Source: Saccoglossus kowalevskii
Taxonomy: Eukaryota; Hemichordata; Enteropneusta; Harrimaniidae
Direction: 5' to 3'
NCBI RefSeq assembly: GCF_000003605.2
Contig: NW_003150756.1
Location: 221,950-250,239 of the forward strand
Length of the DNA stretch: 28,290 nucleotides
Position numbers and translations under genes: made by a program. Under the pieces are notes generated by a model, which saw nothing but the letters and a program-made list of their open reading frames with translations, searched no databases and was not told the origin of the DNA. Numbering within the stretch: the first letter of the stretch is position 1; each line of letters starts with the position of its first letter. This document shows, piece by piece, positions 13,401 to 22,400 of this stretch.

Positions 13401-16400
13401 AAGGAAATGCGCAAACAAGTACTGGCTGGAGTTATGTGATAAAATTGAAAATGCATCTTCATCCGGCAACATAAGGGTCATGTATGAAGGAATCAAGCAA
13501 GCCACAGGGCCAGTCACAAACAAATCAGCTCCCCTCAAGTCCAAAGATGGACAGACAATCTCCGATCGCTCCAAGCAGATGGAAAGGTGGGTAGAGCACT
13601 ACCTAGAGCTCTACTCAACCGAAAATCAAGTATCTGAAGACGCCATCAACAGTATTCCCGAGCTCCCAACTCGGGAATACTGTTGATTGCGTCTTTAGAT
13701 ACTAGTTTTGACTCATAAGTCACCTCGATGCTGAACCCACCATGGAAGAACTTGAAAAAGCTATCAATGCATTAGCCATTGGTAAAGCACCAGGAAATGA
13801 TGCCATTCCCCCAGAGGTGATAAAAAAAGGAAAATCAGTCCTACTGCCACATCTTCATGGGCTACTCTGTTTGTGTTGAAAAGAAGGTGAAGTGCCCCAG
13901 GATATAAGGAACTCAAAGACAGTGACTCTATACAAGAACAAAGGTGACCGCTCTGACTGCAACAAATATCCCTCCTCAACATCGTAGGCAAGTTGTTCGC
14001 GCGTGTTATCCTTACAAGACTGCAGGCCCTCGCAGAACAAGTTTTTTCAGAATCACAATGTGGTTTTAGATCAGGTCGCTCCACCATAGACATGATCTTC
14101 TCTGTGAGACAACTCCAGGAAAATTGCAGGGAAAAGCGACAACCTCTATACTTGGCCTTCATTGACCTTACCAAGGCCTTCGACCTGGTAAGTCGCAGTG
14201 GCTTATTCAGTCTTCTTCAGCGCATAGGCTGCCCACCAAAGCTCCTAAGTCTCATCAAGTCTTTCCATACAGACATGAAAGGCACTGTCAGCTTCGACGG
14301 GGATTCATCTGAACCATTCGACATTCGTAGCGGTGTTAAGCAAGGATGCATGCTCGCCCCGACACTCTTCGGGATCTTCTTCTCTCTCCTTCTGTACTAC
14401 GCCTTCGGCTCTTCATCTGACGGTGTCTACATCCACACCAGGCACGACGGAAAACTCTTTAAATTGGCTCGGCTTCGGGCCAAGTCCAAGATCACACGTG
14501 TTCTCTCCTCAGAGAAATGCTGTTTACTGATGATGCTGCTCTTGAGAGTCACACCCATGACGGTCTTGAACGACTTATGGACCGCTTCTCTAAAGCCTGC
14601 AAAAAGTTCACTCTCACAATCAGCATTAAGAAAACGGAGGTAATGGCACAGGACCCTCCAATACCACCTTCCATCCAAATCGATGACTCGCAGTTGGCTG
14701 TGGTCGATAACTTCAGATACTTGGGCTCAAACATCTTTCAGAGCTTGTCCCTTGATGCAGAGATAAATGCGCGCATTGGAAAAGCCACAGGAGTCGTGTC
14801 CAAGCTGACAAAGAGAGTCTGGGAGAACAAAAATCTGACTCTTAGCTCAAAGTTGAAAGTCTACCACGCATGTGTTCTCAGCACTCTTCTATACAGTAGT
14901 GAAACATGGGAAACTTACACAAATCAGGAGGCTAAACTAAACGGCTACCACATGAGGTGCCTACGTCGACTATTAGGGATCACCTGGGAAGACAAAATCA
15001 CCAATCGTGAATTTCTCAGCAAGGCCAAGACAACATCAATCTTCGCCATGCTGAGCCAAAGACGACTGCGCTGGCTGGGTCATGTTAGCCGTATGGACAA
15101 GGGACGTCTTCCAAAGGACTTGCTGTACGGCCAACTTGAGGAAGGAACACGCCCAGTTGGTCGGCCAGGCCTGAGGTTCTCTGACGTCTGTAAAAGAGAC
15201 CTCAAGGCTACTCACATAGACACACAGTCATGGGAGATAACAGCCGATGACCTCTCAGCATGGAGACAAGCAGTCAGCAAAGACATCCAGGGCGCGGAGG
15301 AGGACAGACACGAAAGACAGCGACAGAAGCGACTGAGGAGTAAAGCATCTATCAGCTCACTCGACAACTCAGTTTTCATTGCCAGGGATTTTCACTCAAG
15401 GATTGGGCTCTACAGCCACCACAGACGCTGCTTAAGTTCAACCACATCATGGCGCAACCCATCGTCTTCCTAGACGGACGGAGGCCGACGGTGCAGTGAT
15501 AGGACAGTGTTGTGACGTAGTGCAATATATTACGATGCGATGCAGTGTGGTGATAGGGTGTGTTGTGACGTGGTGCAGTGCAGTATATTACAATATGGTG
15601 CAATGTTTGTGATGCGAAGCAAAGTGTTGTGATCAATGCAATGTAGTGCTGTGATGCAGTGCAGAGTGGTTTAATGTGACGAGGTGCAGGTGTTGTATTG
15701 CTATGCAATGAAGAGTGGTGTAATAGATTCACTGAATGCAACATAATCTGATGTAATTATTCAATCCGTTTCATTAGTTTTATTCCTTGACTTGCGAATA
15801 TAGTGAATAAAAGTGTATTATGATCAAAATTGAATGACAAATTAATTATATAACTTACATCATCATCCAGAGTTTCATCGTCCATTTCTTCCAACTGTGA
15901 TTGATTAAAACGAAACTGAAGTTTATGAATGAGTTCACTAACCAAACTGACCAAGGCATCCTTATACCTGCAAATAATACATCCAGTAAGTTCAGTAAAA
16001 CATACCATACGATGATGAGTTGAGATGAATGCATTCAGTCAACTATTCAAATACTTTTCTCAATATTAATTTTAAAAGTTTGTAACCAGTTAAAAATTCT
16101 GCTTCTTTAGTCTTCATATTTGCCAAAATGTTTGAGTAAACCCTACATTTTGACCACGCAGATTTACATTTATGTCTTCACACAAAAGCTTAATCTAAGT
16201 ATGAATTGAGTTACCCATAATTCTCACCTGTTTACTACTTCCTCTCTCTCTGCAGTCCGGCACCTTGTTTCATTGACAAGATAATCTATGAACACCATCC
16301 ATATATCTAAGCACACATAGAAGCCTTCATTGTTTGGCTAGACATATGGGAGATAAAGAAAGTCAAATATAGTGGCAATATATGCAGCTGCAGTACTGTT

Positions 16401-19400
16401 AATTTCCAGTGGTTGAAGGCATAAACAAGCATTGTCGGCAATGCTCCTAGGAATACTGCAATTTTGGAATTATTTTAAACTGATAGCAAGATAACAGTTT
16501 ATCAGATCAGTTTATTTTAGTGCTTGCAGTAGCAGTCAGCGGTAATCTTTGTTGGGCCACAATTTTTTAAGTGATTTGATTGAGACTGTAATTCAACAGT
16601 CTCTCCTTGCATCACGTCTCAGGGTGCAGCCTGTCACCAAGACAACCACAAAGCCTGATTAACCATGAAGTAGAAACAACATATCAACTAATAAATGGAA
16701 TTATCCGGTACTCACCTGTTTAAAAGTATATTTGAAGAGCAGCGCTAAAAGTTCTAACAATGGAAACTGTGAATTGCCTTCAAACCGTCTCAGATGCACA
16801 CTAACAAATAATCTTAAAAATTCTGTAAATTTTTCAATATAACTGAAAATAAAATAAAATGAGAGTTGAATATTAATGAGGATGTCATATTTAAATATAT
16901 GTATATGGCACAAGAGAATGTGGAAGGATGAATGAAAATCCAACTTCAGATACTCCATGCCATAGCAACAGTCCTATTGGTGGTTGGTAAGTTAAACTTA
17001 CTTCTCGTCTAGTTCTGCTAATTTATTTCCAACAGATTGCGCGGTGGTGTCCTTAGTTAATCTCTGCAATAACTGGAATGTCTGCTGAAACATCCGAAGT
17101 AGAAATTCCTCAAATTCAGCTGGCACACAGTTCTTGGACATAAGTTCATTGATACAACACATAGCAAGAACACCCAAGTTTGAGCTTCCTGTTTTACTGA
17201 AACTTGTATGACCTTGTGACAATGATGGATTGTTTTGTACAGTGTTAATATCACAACCGAAACTCGCAAACTGGAATATCGTAGTTAGTAATGCTGGAGT
17301 GATGTTTGTTGATAACGGAATCCAGCTGAAGAGATGGTTCAAGCAACTCAAAGCTAGTCCACTTAGTTGTTCGCTATCCTGATCCAATGGCGGCAATGGT
17401 TGGACGTTTTGTTTACTGCTGCCAGGCGACTGAAACATGCTGCTTAGTATACTCCCTAAAATAAATGAAAATGTAAATCATCATATCCGTCCGTCCTTTT
17501 AGTGTCAAAATGTGATGTATGTTAACGATTAGAAAATGAATTATTTTGTGGCTACTACAGATATCAGAGAAGATGCATACAAAGGAATCAACGAAAAACA
17601 GAAGTTATGCAGAGCCATAAAAAACTAGCAGCCTGTTGGCTGAGATAGCTCCGCTATTAGCAATCCACATTTCAATTAAAGAACAGAAGATATTATTAGA
17701 CAATAAACAATATGTATAATATCAAAGCAATCGGACTTGCTGTTTTCAACAAGAAGTTGAAAATATCACTTTTTAGCAAAAATGACAAAAAAATTCACCA
17801 AAATTAGAGAATTAAAGATAACATTACAAAATGAACAAATCTGTGAGAGGACCACATGTTGTACCTACATATATATGTGTAATATCAAAGCAATTGGACT
17901 TGTGGTTTTTAACAAGAAGTCGAAAATATCACTTTTTAGCAAAAATTACACAAATATTCACCAAAATTAGAGAATTGAAGATATCATTACAAAATGAACA
18001 AATCTGAGAGAGGTCTACCCAAGGTAGACAGACCAGTTAACTTTTTTACCCTAGAATAGGTTCCAAGCAAGTCAACTTTTAAATCTCTATAGTAGAATGT
18101 AAATTTCACGATCTCTAACTTTTCATTCACTTTAAATGATTTTGACTTGCCCGCTTCAAATATTTCTCATTCCGTGTATCAAAGCATTCAGGCTTGTAGT
18201 TTTCAAGAAGTTGAAAAAGTATAACATTGACACGGACAAAACGACTGATGACGACGGACAATCACTCATATGTTAAGCTCCGCTCGACAAAGTCGACAGC
18301 AGAGCTAAAAACTTTAATTTTTTCATTTTTTTGGAGTTTGACAAATTCCTTACTCAGTTCAAATTGGTACCCAGCTTGTAACTATATTTGAGATTTTCAC
18401 TACATGTTACTGAGTTATGATGATCTCAGTTTACTCAACATTTTCAAGATCCCTTTTCATATAAAAAATAGTTTTGGTTTTGTGAACAAACAGCATCAAA
18501 TAAAACCATATTTTAAAAGTCAAGGAAAATTGATCTGTTTTTAAGAACAATACTGACCTGACTGCAGTGGTGATGTACTAAACATAGCAAACGTCTTTTG
18601 ACTTGTAGGGCTGTTAGAACTGGAATCATCATGCGTTGGTGAAGGAGGAGGTGTTGCCGTGGTTACCAAATGACGATGCTTGTCTAAAACAGATTCTAAT
18701 ACACCTGCAAAGAAAAAATTAAATTGAATTTATAATGACCACGCCATTGTTTGGCACACTGTATTAAAGATTGATGAGATGAGGGTATACAACTGTCATG
18801 ATATGTGATGAAAAGATCCAAAAATGAAGTCACATGAATTGCACAATAATCACAAAATCATACGTACATTTATACTAATGCAATTAAGTGAATCAGAGAA
18901 AGAATTGGTTGGTGTTCATCTCAGACTGAAAAGCTAAGATCCTCGCTTATTTTTTGAATGCAGAGATGATCTCACTCATTTCTATTTATGCAATTAAACC
19001 TTTTCAATAAACCTCTTTGTTCTGTGAAAATGTTACCGATATTCTCAGTAATTGAAATACATGTATTTGGTCTAACCTGTAAGTAAACTAAGTATAGTTG
19101 GTACTTGTTGTAGCAACAAGGAATGCAGTTCTTCTTTCCTAGCAACGCTGAGATCTTCTCGTGGACATGCCAACTCTTCAGAGGTGGTCTGTAGTATGAT
19201 TAACCCAAGAGCTGATGTTCCATTCTGTTGTATGAGCTGAAAAATGAAAGAAATACACATCAATGCTCTCAGATTGAAGTCAGCAGGCATGAGTGATTAC
19301 TGATAGAGTTTTGTATTAATCTGAACTGAAAAAAAATGAAGTGCATGAAGGACCTAATATGTTCAATGAATATACCAAGTTTAAATAAAATATGTCCAGT

Positions 19401-22400
19401 TCTGGAATGACAGAATTGCTTGATTTTGAAGAATTTTAGCTCTAATATGGCTGCTATTCTGCCATCTTGGACAAATGGATGTGCTGCATATGTATTATAT
19501 GATGTGTGAGCGAATTTTAAATGAAATCAGCCCATAAATGTCTGAAATACAGGTAACTTAGATAAGAGCTGACGGGAAAAAATATTAAATAATTATTAAA
19601 ATGAGCATTGGCAATTATGTTTCTTTGGTCCAAAATTAACAATTAACAAAGAAACTATAAAAAAAAAAATGCAACAAAAATTTCAAAAATATAGGATACC
19701 AACATTACAGAGAAAACAATTCTGCCACAAACACATACCTGGAATATTTCAGTGAAGAATTCTGGGTAATAATGCGGCCAATCAAGTCGTCCAATATCCA
19801 CCAATACTTTGACCAACTTATTACGTATAAAAGGAGGCACTGATTTGTGACGCGTTAATAATAATTTAGAAAGACTGTTGCGTATTTCAAGCTTGTCCTC
19901 CATGGGTATACCGATCCATGTTCGATTGATGACGTTCTATGTTAGCAACACACAAGAATGAGAATAGTTTTAGTCACATCAAAGATTACAGTGCACATTT
20001 TTTTAATTGGTAACATACACAGTTCAAAGGTGAAGTCGTCAAATGTGAGGTATACAGCGCATGTATGCTGCATATGACTGTGGCACATTAATGTTCACAA
20101 ATATACATGTACGATTACTGTATTACATGTAGCAGTAGATACATGTACATTTACTTTAATGACAAAAGTTTGTCGTATTGTAATGATCCAGTACGCATAT
20201 TTCCGAATTTATATGCACCTAATTCTAGTATTTCATTTTGGTTGGACCAATAACACATTTATGTTCAGCAGCCATGTTGAATAATCATAATCAGTGCCAG
20301 AAAGAGTCAAAAGTGTGATGATAAAATAACTGGTAATAAACTGAGAAGTACATAATAGCGCTTCTAGGAGTTTCTGAAAATAGATCTATATGGAGCAATT
20401 GTGAATGATTAGAAAAAGTAAACTCGACACTCACCTCAAAAACGGTCAAGCAGTACATCATCACATACTCGTTACATGTGTGCGACAGGAAAAAGAAACA
20501 ATGCCGCCATGCTCCACTTTGTGCGCTGAAATTATTCAGTAACTCTTCTGTAAGGTGAAAATCATGCAATCAGTGTTACCTGAGGTATTTGAACAATCAC
20601 ACCTTACATCAGCATTACTGATTGAACAACAACATCAGCATTTAATACCCACAATGATTTAACAACACCACCTTACATCAGTGTCACCCTGGGTGATTGT
20701 ACAACAACACTACATCACTTTATTTAGGAAATTCAGAAACAAGCTGAGATGCAAATGAGAACACCATCAGGTATGGACAATATACTTTTATAATAAATTC
20801 TATTGCCGGGTTCATAATAAAACAAAAGAACAGAAGACTGAGATAAATGATCGTTTTTTAGCTTATAACAGCAATGTCAGTGTTAACGTACCTATATTAT
20901 CACTAGGTAAGGGTATCCCTAATTACTACTTGTCCCTGACCTTAATGTCTTTGATGCTTTTACTAAGCCATTAGGTATAAGCCAAAACTATAATAATTCA
21001 GGAAAGTATATTCTCACAAAATTGTTGATACTCTAGCTTAATTAGGATTCTGTTAATTCATTCATTGAATCAAATTCGCTAAAATAGACGTAGATATTTC
21101 AAAGTGTTTTACAGTATACATGGAATGAAGCACCTGGTCTGGTGGAAACGACTTGGATGAAATCATAATCAGAGTCATGCCAAGACTTGTACTAATAATC
21201 AAATATCAACTAAACTAAACTAGAAAGGTAATGATTGAACATCGATGAACACACATAGGGTACCTTAAAAGCTGTATTAGAAGCCGCATCCATAATAGAA
21301 GTCGCACACAATCTTTTTGAATAATTGAGAATCAAAAAATCATCATTTCTCATATGTGTAGATGCTCAAATAGAAACCGCATCTCCTCTATTGCATTGTA
21401 TCATTTTAATAGAAGCCGCGGCTTCTAATACAGACTTTACAGTACTACAAATATTTAAAAAAACTAATGTTTTACCGATTTGTCGCTTCCTTTCATTGGT
21501 TGTACTACTTGCAAAGAATTCAGACATCAATGCTTCCAATGATCTTAGATTACTGTCATCTTCGGAAGCCTACAAAAAAAAGAAGAAAAAGTCATCTTTA
21601 TAAAATTCAAAAACATTTAGTTTCATTATTGAATTTGACGAAACGGAAACTTGAGGACATAAAAGGAAAATGGATGTCACAATTCTAGTCTTGAATCATA
21701 CTCCATATTAGACTGTTGTTGTTCAGAAACATTTTGAATCTGATTTGAAAAACAAAATGATGTCATCAAGGTCCCATGAAGTGTAATGAATGTACCAAAT
21801 TTGACAGAGGACTAGTGTGAAATATCAGTGTGAAATATCTGTGACTGATATTTCTCATTAAACATGACGATATGCACAATAAACATCATTAATCTGAGTG
21901 TTTTTGGACAGCACGTGGAGAAAATCCAATCTTTCATAGATGCTGTTTTTATCCCTGCGATATGAGAATTTTAAACTAGATAACAACAATTACTAACGCG
22001 ATGCAAGGACAATAACTCATATTAACAAAGACTGAAAGTTTGTTTTGAAAAATATCCTTAAGAAGGTTAATATTTCTGTCGGTTTTGAAACCCAAATGTG
22101 TAACTGCAAATGTGCGTCTACTGATTAGCATAAGACTTGTAAGCAAAGTTCCATAAATTCATGATTTTTCTGAAGTTTTGACACTAGGAGTTGGTCATGT
22201 GATAGAAAGGTTATCACTTATTCATAGATCTGGTCGATAGAATTTATTGTTTTGCTGGAAAATTTGAGAATTCAAAATGCAGGGAATATGAAAAAATATC
22301 AGAATATTAAAATTAAATACCAGCGGAAAAAAATAATGCTTTTATTTTATTTTTTTGAGGTAGTTACTAGTCATTAATGAGTTGCATTAATTGCATGAAC

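Larger units (their letters stand above)
12804..15490 (+). mobile_element. 5'-truncated non-LTR retrotransposon (LINE) inside the minisatellite
   Basis: The 2,687-bp insert is bounded by GTGCAGTGA at 12795-12803 and 15491-15499, consistent with a target-site duplication although the host repeat contains the same phrase. It starts within the endonuclease domain, so the 5' part is missing, and ends about 17 bp after the final stop with no poly-A tail. The type is an endonuclease/reverse-transcriptase LINE with one ORF; the RTE- or jockey-like clade was not resolved. Confidence 0.85.
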
